From positions 1 through 15,813 of the forward strand of contig SKPS01000228.1 of NCBI GenBank assembly GCA_007119395.1: a DNA stretch of 15,813 nucleotides, written 5' to 3'. Source of the stretch: Lentimicrobiaceae bacterium (GTDB lineage Bacteria > Bacteroidota > Bacteroidia > Bacteroidales > SKPS01). Made by a program: the position numbers and the translations under genes. The notes under the pieces are model-generated. The model saw nothing but the letters and a program-made list of their open reading frames with translations, did not search any database and was not told where the DNA came from. Shown here piece by piece: positions 7,430 to 14,532 of the stretch. Positions within the stretch are counted from its first letter, which is position 1. Each line of letters starts with the position of its first letter.

Positions 7430-8671
7430 ATGCAGTACCGTATTCGTGAGCTTCCCAATGGCATCCGGTTTATCCACTGCCCATCCACATCGCGGGTTGC
7501 TCACCTGGCGGTATACATCGATGCAGGGTCAAGGGATGAAAGAGCACATGAACACGGTATCGCCCACTTTATTGAACACATGGCCTTCAAAGGCACATCC
7601 CATCGGAAGGCATACCATATATTAAACAGGCTCGACAGCGTAGGGGGTGACCTGAACGCGTTCACTACCAAAGAGCACACCTGTTTGTATGCTTCTTTTC
7701 TGACCGGTTATGAAAAACGTGCAGCAGAACTCTTCTCCGATATCATCCTTCACTCAGTATTTCCTGAGAAGGAGATCACAAAAGAGAAAGGGATTGTACT
7801 GGATGAGATCAACACCTACAAAGACTCTCCATCGGAGGCTATTTTTGATGATTTTGAGGAGTTGTTGTTTGACGGGCATCCATTGGGGCGCAACATTCTG
7901 GGTTCTCCTGAGTCGGTAGAGGAGATTTCAAAGCGGCAGATCATCCGCTTTATCCAACGCAACTACAGCACTCTGCGCATGGTGATTGCCTACACCGGGC
8001 CTATGGAAAACCTTAAGGTTGGCAACCTCTTGCAACATCAGTTTGAAACGGTTCCCTGGCAGTCACCAGACAGGGCACGGGAACCCTTCAACGGTCACAA
8101 CCCGGGGCGTCGTGTAGAGCAGAAGATGACCCATCAAACCCATGCCGTCACCGGCACCATTGCCTACCCTATGGGGCACCCTCGCAGCACAGCACTGCAC
8201 CTGCTTAACAACATGATTGGTGGTCCCGGCTCGAACAGCCGACTCAACATGGCACTCAGAGAACGCAAAGGGTACACCTACCACGTTGAGTCAAACTATC
8301 AGCCCTTTTCAGACACCGGCTATTTCAATATTTACCTGGGCATCACATCCCACAACCCAAACCCGGCCCTGGAGATGGTTTACAAAGAGCTGTCGGTGTT
8401 CACAAAAGAGCCCCTGGGCAGCCTACAACTACACAGGGCCAAAACACAGCTGGCAGGGCAACTCGCCCTGGCCTATGAGTCAAAACTCAATGAAACACTC
8501 TCAGTGGGTAAGCGCCTGTTACACAACCAGGAGGTTGAAACAGCCGAAGAGATCATTCTGAAGATAGAGAAACTCTCTTCGGGTGATGTGTTGGAGGCAG
8601 CCAGGGAGTTATTGATCCGTGAACGGTTTACAGAACTAATTTATCCGGCCGGAAGCTATGAACCGCAATGA
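7430..8671 (+). CDS. M16 family zinc metallopeptidase (processing-peptidase/insulinase type)
   Basis: A 413-residue single-unit M16 peptidase. It has the inverted zinc motif HFIEH (46-50: His46 and His50 ligands, Glu49 catalytic) and the distal ligand Glu126 in GIVLDEINTYKD, at the spacing normal for the family. GPGSNSRLNMALRERKGYTYHVES (about 264-287) contains the conserved R/Y segment of the second, non-catalytic M16 domain. The length matches bacterial PqqL/YmxG-like or mitochondrial-processing-peptidase-beta-like members. No signal peptide is seen, so it is probably cytoplasmic and degrades or processes peptides. It starts 10 nt after the BNR gene and its 3' end overlaps the O-methyltransferase gene by 14 nt, so the three are likely co-transcribed. 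Similar M16/O-methyltransferase pairs are known to me from Bacteroidota genomes. The substrate is unknown. Confidence 0.9.
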   Translation: MQYRIRELPNGIRFIHCPSTSRVAHLAVYIDAGSRDERAHEHGIAHFIEHMAFKGTSHRKAYHILNRLDSVGGDLNAFTTKEHTCLYASFLTGYEKRAAELFSDIILHSVFPEKEITKEKGIVLDEINTYKDSPSEAIFDDFEELLFDGHPLGRNILGSPESVEEISKRQIIRFIQRNYSTLRMVIAYTGPMENLKVGNLLQHQFETVPWQSPDRAREPFNGHNPGRRVEQKMTHQTHAVTGTIAYPMGHPRSTALHLLNNMIGGPGSNSRLNMALRERKGYTYHVESNYQPFSDTGYFNIYLGITSHNPNPALEMVYKELSVFTKEPLGSLQLHRAKTQLAGQLALAYESKLNETLSVGKRLLHNQEVETAEEIILKIEKLSSGDVLEAARELLIRERFTELIYPAGSYEPQ

Positions 8672-9308
8672 TGAAATGGCACAGTATGCCGCTATTCACA
8701 CCTCTCCTGAACCGGCGCTTCTCAGGGAGCTCAACCGCGACACCCACCTGAGGATGTTATACCCTCAAATGCTCTCCGGCCATTACCAGGGGCGCTTGCT
8801 TGCCATGCTGAGCAAGCTGTACCGGCCAAAATACATCCTTGAGGTCGGCACATATACAGGGTATAGCGCCCTGTGCCTGGCAGAGGGTTTGCATCCGGGA
8901 GGGGAACTGCACACCATAGAGATCAACAGAGAGTTTGAAAGCCGTATTCTGGAATGGTTTGGAAAGAGCGACTATGCCCACCAGATACATCTGCACATTG
9001 GCAATGCCATCTCACTGGTTCCGGATCTCCTGATGAAAACCCCTTTTAATATGATATTCCTTGATGGGGCCAAATCAGACTATCCGGAACTTTACACCTT
9101 GTTACGAAGCCACTTAACACCCGGCGCCATCATAGTGGCCGATAATGTTTTGTGGGACGGGAAGGTGCTGCCTGGTGCCGCGAAAAAACCAGATCCTGAT
9201 ACATCCGGCATTATAGAGTTCAACAGAATGGTCGCCGACGACCCGGGCACTGAACAGGTCATGATACCGGTTAGGGATGGCCTGAGTGTGATACGTGTTT
9301 TGGCTTAG
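8658..9308 (+). CDS. Class I SAM-dependent O-methyltransferase (COMT/CCoAOMT-like)
   Basis: 216 residues. SAM-binding motif I is ILEVGTYTGY (60-69). The acidic residue for the ribose is Glu88 in TIEIN. The FLDGAKSDY motif (134-142, Asp136) together with ADNVLWDG (161-168, Asp162-Asn163) gives the three metal ligands of the Mg2+-dependent family 3 O-methyltransferases (PF01596 type). It transfers a methyl group from S-adenosylmethionine to a catechol-like or similar hydroxyl; the substrate cannot be read from sequence. The ATG at 8658 lies inside the last codons of the M16 gene (14-nt overlap), so translation is probably coupled. The gene ends 39 nt before a strong terminator hairpin. It is expected to be cytoplasmic. 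Confidence 0.9.
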   Translation: MNRNDEMAQYAAIHTSPEPALLRELNRDTHLRMLYPQMLSGHYQGRLLAMLSKLYRPKYILEVGTYTGYSALCLAEGLHPGGELHTIEINREFESRILEWFGKSDYAHQIHLHIGNAISLVPDLLMKTPFNMIFLDGAKSDYPELYTLLRSHLTPGAIIVADNVLWDGKVLPGAAKKPDPDTSGIIEFNRMVADDPGTEQVMIPVRDGLSVIRVLA

Positions 9309-9320
9309 CACCGCTGGTCA

Positions 9321-9335
9321 GCATATAATATATGC
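9321..9335. other. 15-bp AT-rich palindrome
   Basis: The sequence is a perfect 7+1+7 palindrome, GCATATA-A-TATATGC. It lies 12 bp after the O-methyltransferase stop codon and 12 bp before the terminator stem. The arms have no loop, so it is more like a protein-binding site than a hairpin. Its role is unknown and it may be chance. Confidence 0.3.
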
Positions 9336-9344
9336 TTTATCATC

Positions 9345-9383
9345 AAAAAGAAAGGCTGCTCATATGGAGCAGCCTTTCTTCTT
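9345..9383. terminator. Bidirectional intrinsic terminator between convergent genes
   Basis: A perfect 14-bp stem pairs AAGAAAGGCTGCTC (9348-9361) with GAGCAGCCTTTCTT (9367-9380), with a 5-nt loop (9362-9366). It is flanked by an A-run on the left and a T-rich stretch on the right, so it can act on transcripts from either side. It lies between the plus-strand O-methyltransferase gene (ends 9308) and the minus-strand BNR gene (ends 9403). Confidence 0.9.
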
Positions 9384-9402
9384 AAGAACAACAAAAGGTT
9401 AA

Positions 9403-12288
9403 TTACCGCTTGATGATCTTTGTTGTTTTGCTTTCGTTACCGGCAATCACCTGAACGATGTAGTTGCCCTGGCGCAGATGGCCGAGCTGCAGGTTGATTT
9501 CGTTTCTGCCGGCTTGCAGCATACCGGGTTCCATTGTAGCCACAACACGTCCTTGAATATCATATACTCTGACCGTAGCGCGGCTCGAGGCGCTCAGGTT
9601 GATCACAGCCGTAGCATTCGACTCAATGGGGTTGGGATACACCAACAATTGAGAGCGAATCAGCGAAGGCCTTTCAACCATTGGGGGTTCAGGCACACTG
9701 ACGAAGTTCATATTTCTGAAGGCTCCACGGCCGTGGGTTCCAACATAGATACCACCGTAATTTGTTGTTGCCGGATACTCCACCAGTATCATGTCATCGC
9801 CATCACCCACCCAGATATGTGTGTAAGGAAATGCATGCACCTGCTGGTGGATTTGCAGCGTAGGCACTCTGTCCATACCCACATTCGCTTCAACCCACAC
9901 AGGGTTGGCAGCAGTGATGTTCTCGGTCATATACACACCGTACTCTGTTCCTACCAGCAATACATCGGGGTGGTTGAGGGGGATCAGGGAAGCGTACACC
10001 GGGAAGAGGGGCAGTCGGTTGTTACCTACTCCCTGTTTGCCGGTGAAGGTGGGTGCTGCCGAGGTGGCATCAGTACTTCTGTACACATACACCTGGTTTC
10101 CGTAATTACCCAGGGTCACCACCACATGGTCGTTGTCGAGCGGATCCACTGCGATGGATGTTACAGCCCGGTTGGGGTAGTTGGCAATTTGGGTCATGGT
10201 TACAACTTGTTGTGTGTTGGGGTTGGAAGTTGTACCCATGTCAGCGCTTTCATAATCGTAAGCCTGGCGTAGATTTGAGAATCGGTAGACACGTCCGCCA
10301 CCGGTTCCTACGAAGAGGTGGTCTCCATCTCTGGAGAAGGTGATATTGATGATATCGCCGCCTGTAGTTTGACCCAGTTTGAACCATCTTGGTGTACCGA
10401 AGAAGTGGAGAGGATCTCTGGTGAGCCAGATCGCATTGCGTGATGCGATCACCAGCACACTTTGAACCGGGTTTTGCACCATCATGCTATCGCCTTCGTT
10501 GAGGCCTGCCAACAAAGTATGCTGGAAAGGATAGTCGTGCTGTCTTTCGGCTCTGAGCGTGATCTCTTCACCGGCCAGATAGGTGGTATCAGCAATAAAC
10601 ATGATACTGTCTTTTGAGTCGTGCGCTTCAATGGTTTCCCAAATGGCCAGTGGAGTCACAAAGTGAGAGAAGTTCTGACCGGGAACGCCTTCCGACAACA
10701 TTCTGGCGCTGAAGAAGGCCGAGTCAGAGACGGTCAAACCGTAAGCTCTTTGCCATGAAAGGCCATCATCAGCCGTTCTGGCAGCGTTACCATACTGCGA
10801 CGAAACGAAGTAGGCTTCCGGGTTTAGCTGCGAGATCGCTGCATAGCCACCGTCGCCTCCCCATACGGTACGTGCTGCACCGGGAGTGTTCCCTTTGAAA
10901 TCGATAAACTGATAGCTGTTGTCCTGTGTACCACCCATCACCTGGCCGGAACCACTGGATGTAATAGCGTAATATTGAATTGTACCGTAGTTTTTGTTCA
11001 TCGCAACCCAAGACACACCTCCATTGGTAGAGCGGTGGATACCACCATCGGTACCGGTATAGATAATATTCGGGTTGTTCGGGTGAAACGCAAATTTATG
11101 TATGTCTACGTGCACATAATATGGATGGGTTTTGGGCAGGTTACCCGAAGTGATCTGGGTCCAGTTGCCGTTTAACTCCCATGTCCAGATATCAATACCA
11201 CCTACGATGATCTTGTCCTTGTTGTTGGGAAAAACTTCCACTGCGTTGTTGTACTCTCCCTGGTTCCTGTGGATGTCGAAATTGGTGGTGGCTGCCGGTG
11301 CGATCTGTGTCCAACTGTCACCTTTGTTTGTTGACCTCCATACACCTTGTGTGGTGTGGTTCGCAGCCGAAAGCACAGCATAGATATAGTTGGCATCGGA
11401 AGGTGCCACAGCGATCTCCATCCGTGTTCCTGCAGTGGGCAGATCCTCGTGGAGGCCTGACAATCTTGTGAAGTCAACACCATTTGATGCACGGAACAGG
11501 TTTCTGTTCATTACAACATATACGGTGCCATCGGCACCCACTTCAACATCTTGTCCGTTGAGGTTAGGTGTAGTGGGTGTAAAGGTCAAGTTAACACCCC
11601 AGGTTGCCCCTTCGTCGTCAGAGGCTCTGATACCGGAGCTGGTGGCTGCATACACAACACCTGTGGTGGGATGCACTGTCATATTGTTTACGTATCTCCA
11701 TGAGCTGGTGGGTGCCAGGTGGACAAAGTCGATGCCATTGGTAGACTTATAGATACCAATACCATCAAAGCCACGTGTACCTGTTCCAAAGCCAGGGTAG
11801 AACCCCTCACCGGTACCTACGTAGATATCTCCATTCGGAGCCTGTGTGATGGCGGTCACGATCATGTTTTCGGATACCGACTCTACCTTGGTCCAGCTAC
11901 TACCTGCGGTAGTGCTCTTCCACAATCCTCCACTTACCGCACCGGCATACATGGTGTTGGGGTCATTCACGTCAAAGATGATCGACCTGGTGCGGCCTCC
12001 GAGGTTGTCAGGACCCATCTCGTCCCAGTCCCATAAACCACCGGATTTGGCACTACCCAAACTCTTGATGGATTCCAGCGCCTGGGCCACATCAGAAGGA
12101 TCTACCTTACCGGTAACCTGATTGCTCCTGATTGTGCCCCAATACTCTGCTGCACCATCAATGGTCTGCGCAATCCGACTGTCACGGGGCGTATATTCAC
12201 GCTCATTCTGACCCGGAAACAACAAAACCGTTAACAAAGCTGCCAATGGCAGCACAACCAAACTTAATAGAAATGTTCTGTTTTTCAT
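9403..12288 (-). CDS. Large BNR/Asp-box beta-propeller protein with T9SS sorting domain
   Basis: 961 residues. The N-terminus MKNRTFLLSLVVLPLAALLTV is a hydrophobic export signal; a clean cleavage site is not obvious, so it may be slow to cleave. MGPDNLGGRTRS (91-102) and SGGLWKST (119-126) open the propeller and closely parallel GPF..GMGRVN and SGGVWKTT in the protein at 4870-7419. Asp-box repeats follow, including WRSTNKGDSW, HRSTNGGVSW and RTADDGLSW, more degenerate in the second half. The last 81 residues (881-961: LLVYPNPIES, YDIQGRVV, LRQGNYIVQV, terminal TKIIKR) are a T9SS type A sorting domain. It is expected to be surface-displayed or released. No catalytic signature is seen. It appears to be a single-gene unit, ending at the shared bidirectional terminator. 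The two BNR proteins are likely distant paralogues. Confidence 0.88.
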   Translation of the reverse strand: MKNRTFLLSLVVLPLAALLTVLLFPGQNEREYTPRDSRIAQTIDGAAEYWGTIRSNQVTGKVDPSDVAQALESIKSLGSAKSGGLWDWDEMGPDNLGGRTRSIIFDVNDPNTMYAGAVSGGLWKSTTAGSSWTKVESVSENMIVTAITQAPNGDIYVGTGEGFYPGFGTGTRGFDGIGIYKSTNGIDFVHLAPTSSWRYVNNMTVHPTTGVVYAATSSGIRASDDEGATWGVNLTFTPTTPNLNGQDVEVGADGTVYVVMNRNLFRASNGVDFTRLSGLHEDLPTAGTRMEIAVAPSDANYIYAVLSAANHTTQGVWRSTNKGDSWTQIAPAATTNFDIHRNQGEYNNAVEVFPNNKDKIIVGGIDIWTWELNGNWTQITSGNLPKTHPYYVHVDIHKFAFHPNNPNIIYTGTDGGIHRSTNGGVSWVAMNKNYGTIQYYAITSSGSGQVMGGTQDNSYQFIDFKGNTPGAARTVWGGDGGYAAISQLNPEAYFVSSQYGNAARTADDGLSWQRAYGLTVSDSAFFSARMLSEGVPGQNFSHFVTPLAIWETIEAHDSKDSIMFIADTTYLAGEEITLRAERQHDYPFQHTLLAGLNEGDSMMVQNPVQSVLVIASRNAIWLTRDPLHFFGTPRWFKLGQTTGGDIINITFSRDGDHLFVGTGGGRVYRFSNLRQAYDYESADMGTTSNPNTQQVVTMTQIANYPNRAVTSIAVDPLDNDHVVVTLGNYGNQVYVYRSTDATSAAPTFTGKQGVGNNRLPLFPVYASLIPLNHPDVLLVGTEYGVYMTENITAANPVWVEANVGMDRVPTLQIHQQVHAFPYTHIWVGDGDDMILVEYPATTNYGGIYVGTHGRGAFRNMNFVSVPEPPMVERPSLIRSQLLVYPNPIESNATAVINLSASSRATVRVYDIQGRVVATMEPGMLQAGRNEINLQLGHLRQGNYIVQVIAGNESKTTKIIKR

Positions 12289-12449
12289 ACTAATACGTTA
12301 TATTACTTTAGAAATCGTTCATCCATTTTATGGGGGCACAAGTTACACTTTTTTTTAAAACAGATTCAAAAAATCTTGGCCCCACCCATGTGATCTCAGA
12401 GAAAAAACCCATCTCCCAAAACACATCGGTCGGTGTTGTATAATAATAG

Positions 12450-12480
12450 CAAAGATCGTAATTTACAGGTTAACAGCAAA
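12450..12480 (-). promoter_or_regulatory. Candidate Bacteroidota promoter for the minus-strand BNR gene
   Basis: On the minus strand TTTG (12480-12477) is followed after exactly 19 nt by GATCTTTG (12457-12450). This matches the Bacteroidota TTTG-N19-TAnnTTTG promoter except for one base of the -7 box. Transcription would start near 12443, giving an untranslated leader of about 155 nt before the ATG at 12288. A second minus-strand box, TATCTTTG (12520-12527), lacks a convincing -33 partner. Confidence 0.5.
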
Positions 12481-12600
12481 GGGACTTTCATTTTTTCATA
12501 TTTTACCGCTGTACGTATACAAAGATACCACATTTATCAGCATCCCCTTAACGAATCAGTTAACGGTTGAAAATACACAGTGAAAGGGAGGCAGAAATGG

Positions 12601-12646
12601 CTCAGGAAGTTTATTTGGCCCAAATCACGGCAGTTCCTTTTTTGAG
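12601..12646 (+). other. Potential stem-loop, plus strand
   Basis: CTCA..GGAA at the 5' side can pair with TTCC..TGAG at the 3' side. ATTTG/CAAAT around a GCC loop (12613-12625) forms a nested perfect mini-hairpin. It lies directly before the alternative hairpins at 12682-12742 and may belong to the same transcript. Support is by eye only. Confidence 0.25.
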
Positions 12647-12681
12647 GTGCTGTTATAAGTTGTGTGCTTTTTATGAGGATA

Positions 12682-12751
12682 CGGTCGAGGACCGATAATT
12701 TGGGTGATTTATGAAAAGCCTTTATAGAGCCATATATCGGTCTTTTTTTTT
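12682..12751 (+). promoter_or_regulatory. Alternative hairpins ending in a T9 run (attenuator-like or small-RNA terminator)
   Basis: GACCG at 12690-12694 can pair either with CGGTC at 12682-12686 (3-nt loop) or, as the 8-mer GACCGATA (12690-12697), with TATCGGTC (12735-12742), which is followed by nine T residues (12743-12751). The two pairings exclude each other, as in a terminator/anti-terminator switch or at the end of a structured small RNA. The long loop (37 nt) makes the terminator form weaker than textbook cases. No plus-strand gene follows for about 450 bp. No known riboswitch class was recognised. Confidence 0.35.
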
Positions 12752-12770
12752 GATCGAAGGTTTTTTAGTT

Positions 12771-12944
12771 CCCGCAGAAAGGCGCAAAAACAACGCTGAA
12801 AGGCGCCGAAAGCCAGACTTCACACGCGTTGCAAACAGTAATACGGCTTTGTGTCGTTTTATGATCATTGAGGCTAACTCTGTTGTTTCTGTGAACATAG
12901 TTCTTTCTGCGCATATCAGCGCAATTTCACCGCATTTCAGCGGG
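12771..12944. repeat. 174-bp element with 44-bp imperfect terminal inverted repeats
   Basis: The left arm (12771-12814) begins CCCGCAGAAAGGCGC. The reverse complement of the right arm (12901-12944) begins CCCGCTGAAATGCGG. Aligned without gaps, 31 of 44 positions agree, including an identical internal CGCTGA block and a GAAAG near the end. The arms are built from short CGC(A/T)GAAAnGCG-like units. The middle 86 bp shows no obvious structure. No transposase or clear target-site duplication is seen, so it may be a palindromic intergenic repeat or a small non-autonomous element. It lies about 260 bp upstream of the rpsP start. Confidence 0.55.
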
Positions 12945-13125
12945 AAACAAACAAAACAAACCGGAATGGGTAGCATGAATATGATTCAGTAGATATGTAC
13001 CCCCTTCGTATGCTACACACAGCCTCCAGTATCGCAAACGTTGTATATGGGATTGCTCCCCGGGTATAAGCACATTATATAACCAGCCCCTCAAAAAAAG
13101 ATTTGGCCCAGTTCACTCATTATAA

Positions 13126-13155
13126 GTTGTAATTCAAAAAAAAAGGCGATCTTTG
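13126..13155 (+). promoter_or_regulatory. Candidate rpsP promoter
   Basis: GTTG (13126-13129) and GATCTTTG (13148-13155) are separated by 18 nt. Each is one mismatch from the Bacteroidota -33 and -7 boxes, with near-ideal spacing. The implied start near 13162 gives a leader of about 45 nt before the rpsP ATG. The same GATCTTTG box appears in the candidate promoter at 12450-12480 on the other strand. Confidence 0.6.
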
Positions 13156-13206
13156 CACCCCCATTTACTGGGAGATTTATTACCACTAAACAAAAATTAT
13201 CTTGGT

Positions 13207-13956
13207 ATGCCAACGAAGATTAGATTACAGAGACACGGTAAAAAAGGGCAGCCTTTTTACCACATTGTTATTGCCGATGGTCGTGCACCACGAGATGGAA
13301 AGTTTATCGAAAAAATTGGCACGTACAATCCTTTAACCAAGCCTGCCTCCATTAACCTGAGGTTTGACAAGGCGATTGACTGGTTGCAGAAAGGCGCTCA
13401 GCCAACAGACACTGTTCGCGCCATTCTGTCTTACAAAGGGGTATTGTACAAAAACCATTTGTTGAAAGGCGTTAAGAAAGGCGCACTCACCGAGGAGCAG
13501 GCTGAGGCGAAATTTGCTGAATGGATGACTCAGAAAGAGGCATCGATCCAGCAAAAGGTGAACCAGGCTGAACTGGAGAAGAAAAGTCGCAAGAAACTGG
13601 CTTTGGAACAGGAGATGAAAGTGAACGAAGCCATTGCAGCGAAAGTAGCAGAAAAGAGGGCTGCAAAATTTGAAGCAGAAGACGTATCAGACGAAGAAGC
13701 CGCTCCTGCCGATGCGGAAGCACCCACCGAAGAAGCACCTGCCGAAGAGGTAAAAGCGGAAGCTCCTGCCGAAGAAGTAAAAGCTGAAGCTCCTGCTGAA
13801 GAGGCGAAAGCTGAAGCCCCTGCTGAAGAGGCGAAAGCTGAAGCCCCTGCTGAAGAGGAGAAAGCTGAAGCTCCTGCTGAAGAGGCAAAGGATGAGCCAA
13901 AAGCAGAGAGCGACGCACCTGCTGAAGAGGCATCTGAAGAAAAGCCAAAAGAATAA
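13207..13956 (+). CDS. rpsP: 30S ribosomal protein S16 with long acidic repeat tail
   Basis: 249 residues from the ATG at 13207 (MPTKIRLQRHGKKGQPFYHI). An in-frame upstream alternative codon at 13153 lies inside the promoter box and is rejected. Residues 1 to about 80 are the S16 core, with IRLQRHGKK, YHIVIADGRAPRDGKFIEKIGTYNP in two parts, and a DKAIDWLQKGAQPTDTV-type helix; S16 binds 16S rRNA early in 30S assembly. Most bacterial S16 proteins are about 80-100 residues. Bacteroidota versions are longer, and this one has a Lys/Glu-rich helical stretch (about 95-165) then an Ala/Glu/Pro tail made of six 9-residue EAPAEEVKA-like repeats (176-229). The tail is acidic, low-complexity and probably disordered on the ribosome surface. 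rimM follows 39 nt downstream, a conserved pairing. Confidence 0.95.
   Translation: MPTKIRLQRHGKKGQPFYHIVIADGRAPRDGKFIEKIGTYNPLTKPASINLRFDKAIDWLQKGAQPTDTVRAILSYKGVLYKNHLLKGVKKGALTEEQAEAKFAEWMTQKEASIQQKVNQAELEKKSRKKLALEQEMKVNEAIAAKVAEKRAAKFEAEDVSDEEAAPADAEAPTEEAPAEEVKAEAPAEEVKAEAPAEEAKAEAPAEEAKAEAPAEEEKAEAPAEEAKDEPKAESDAPAEEASEEKPKE
13732..13893 (+). repeat. Six tandem 27-bp repeats inside rpsP
   Basis: Six in-frame 27-bp units start at 13732, 13759, 13786, 13813, 13840 and 13867, each coding EAPAEE(V/A/E)KA with a final variant ending KD. Units 3 to 5 are nearly identical at the DNA level, whereas unit 1 and the partial unit before it are more diverged. That suggests recent copying by slippage or unequal recombination. 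Gain or loss of a unit would keep the frame. Confidence 0.9.
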
Positions 13957-13962
13957 TCACCT

Positions 13963-13987
13963 GTTCGAAGCAGATCGTTTTTCGAAC
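13963..13987 (+). other. Inverted repeat between rpsP and rimM
   Basis: GTTCGAA (13963-13969) and TTCGAAC (13981-13987) form a 7-bp stem with an 11-nt loop in the 39-bp gap between rpsP and rimM. There is no following T-run, so it is not an intrinsic terminator. It may stabilise the rpsP message end or tune rimM translation; the role is inferred. Confidence 0.35.
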
Positions 13988-13995
13988 ACATCGCT

Positions 13996-14532
13996 ATGGA
14001 TATGATCTCAATTGAAGATTGTGTTCTGGCAGGCAAAATCACCCGAAAGTGGGGTTTTGACAATGAGGTAGTAGTCGGGTTCAGCAGCGGGGTTCCCTCT
14101 GATGAATCCGACTTTCCTGTATTCTTTCTGGTGCTGATCGACAACACCCTGATCCCCTATTTTGTGGAATCGTATCGTGAACATGGACCGAAAAGTTTTA
14201 TCGTTTCGTTCTATGACACAAACGCATTGACACGCGACCGTTTAACCGGCAGGGCATGTTACCTTCCTTCGGATATGGCTCTGCAATCAGCTGATCAGGG
14301 AGTTGAGAATGATATAAAGGGTTACACTGTCAGCGATAAACGCCGGGGCGTACTCGGGAAAGTTGTCAGATTGATCGACAGGCACATGCAGCCCTTGCTC
14401 CAGGTTGAATCGCAGGGCAAAGAGATCCTGATCCCTTTTACTGATCACCTTATCACCACCATTGACCACCGAAAGAGGGAGGTGCTTGTTGACCTTCCTG
14501 ACGGGTTGCTGGATCTCTACCTGCACAGTTGA
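13996..14532 (+). CDS. rimM: 16S rRNA processing/ribosome maturation factor RimM
   Basis: 178 residues from the ATG at 13996 (a second ATG at 14002 is possible). The N-terminal half (about 1-95) is the RimM beta-barrel, with VLAGKITRKWGFDNEVVV and a DRLTGRACYLP end. The C-terminal half (about 105-175) is a PRC-barrel, with KGYTVSDKRRGVLGKVV, QPLLQVESQGKEILIPF and VLVDLPDGLLDLY. RimM binds ribosomal protein S19 and helps mature the 30S head domain in the cytoplasm. It follows rpsP on the same strand, the usual order, but no trmD or rplS follows here; a minus-strand gene overlaps its last 16 bp instead. The length is normal for the family. Confidence 0.93.
   Translation: MDMISIEDCVLAGKITRKWGFDNEVVVGFSSGVPSDESDFPVFFLVLIDNTLIPYFVESYREHGPKSFIVSFYDTNALTRDRLTGRACYLPSDMALQSADQGVENDIKGYTVSDKRRGVLGKVVRLIDRHMQPLLQVESQGKEILIPFTDHLITTIDHRKREVLVDLPDGLLDLYLHS

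Larger units (their letters stand above)
12289..13206. other. Long non-coding region upstream of rpsP
   Basis: About 900 bp between the divergently transcribed BNR gene and rpsP with no credible gene. It holds a minus-strand promoter-like pair (12450-12480), another minus-strand TATCTTTG (12520-12527), structured-RNA-like hairpins (12601-12646 and 12682-12751), an inverted-repeat element (12771-12944) and the rpsP promoter (13126-13155). Open frames at 12711-12992 (plus) and 12722-12976 (minus) coincide with the repeat element and are judged non-coding. No tRNA, tmRNA, SRP RNA or RNase P core could be recognised. Confidence 0.65.

Noticed and set aside
9478..10272. 264-residue plus-strand open frame within the large BNR gene
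   Set aside because: Antisense to a well-supported T9SS protein; long only because of codon composition.
12600..12760. Possible SRP RNA, tmRNA or 6S RNA
   Set aside because: The GGTCAGGTCCGGAAGGAAGC-type SRP core and the tmRNA tag reading frame are absent, and I could not confirm a 6S-like closing stem.
12722..12976. 84-residue minus-strand open frame
   Set aside because: Antisense image of the same repeat element, with no recognisable domain.
12711..12992. 93-residue plus-strand open frame upstream of rpsP
   Set aside because: It covers the hairpin, T-run and inverted-repeat element; its lysine/arginine runs come from the repeat units.
13530..14147. 205-residue minus-strand open frame with ASSAGASAF repeats
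   Set aside because: It is the antisense image of the rpsP tandem repeats and the start of rimM; the regular repeats come from the sense 27-bp units.
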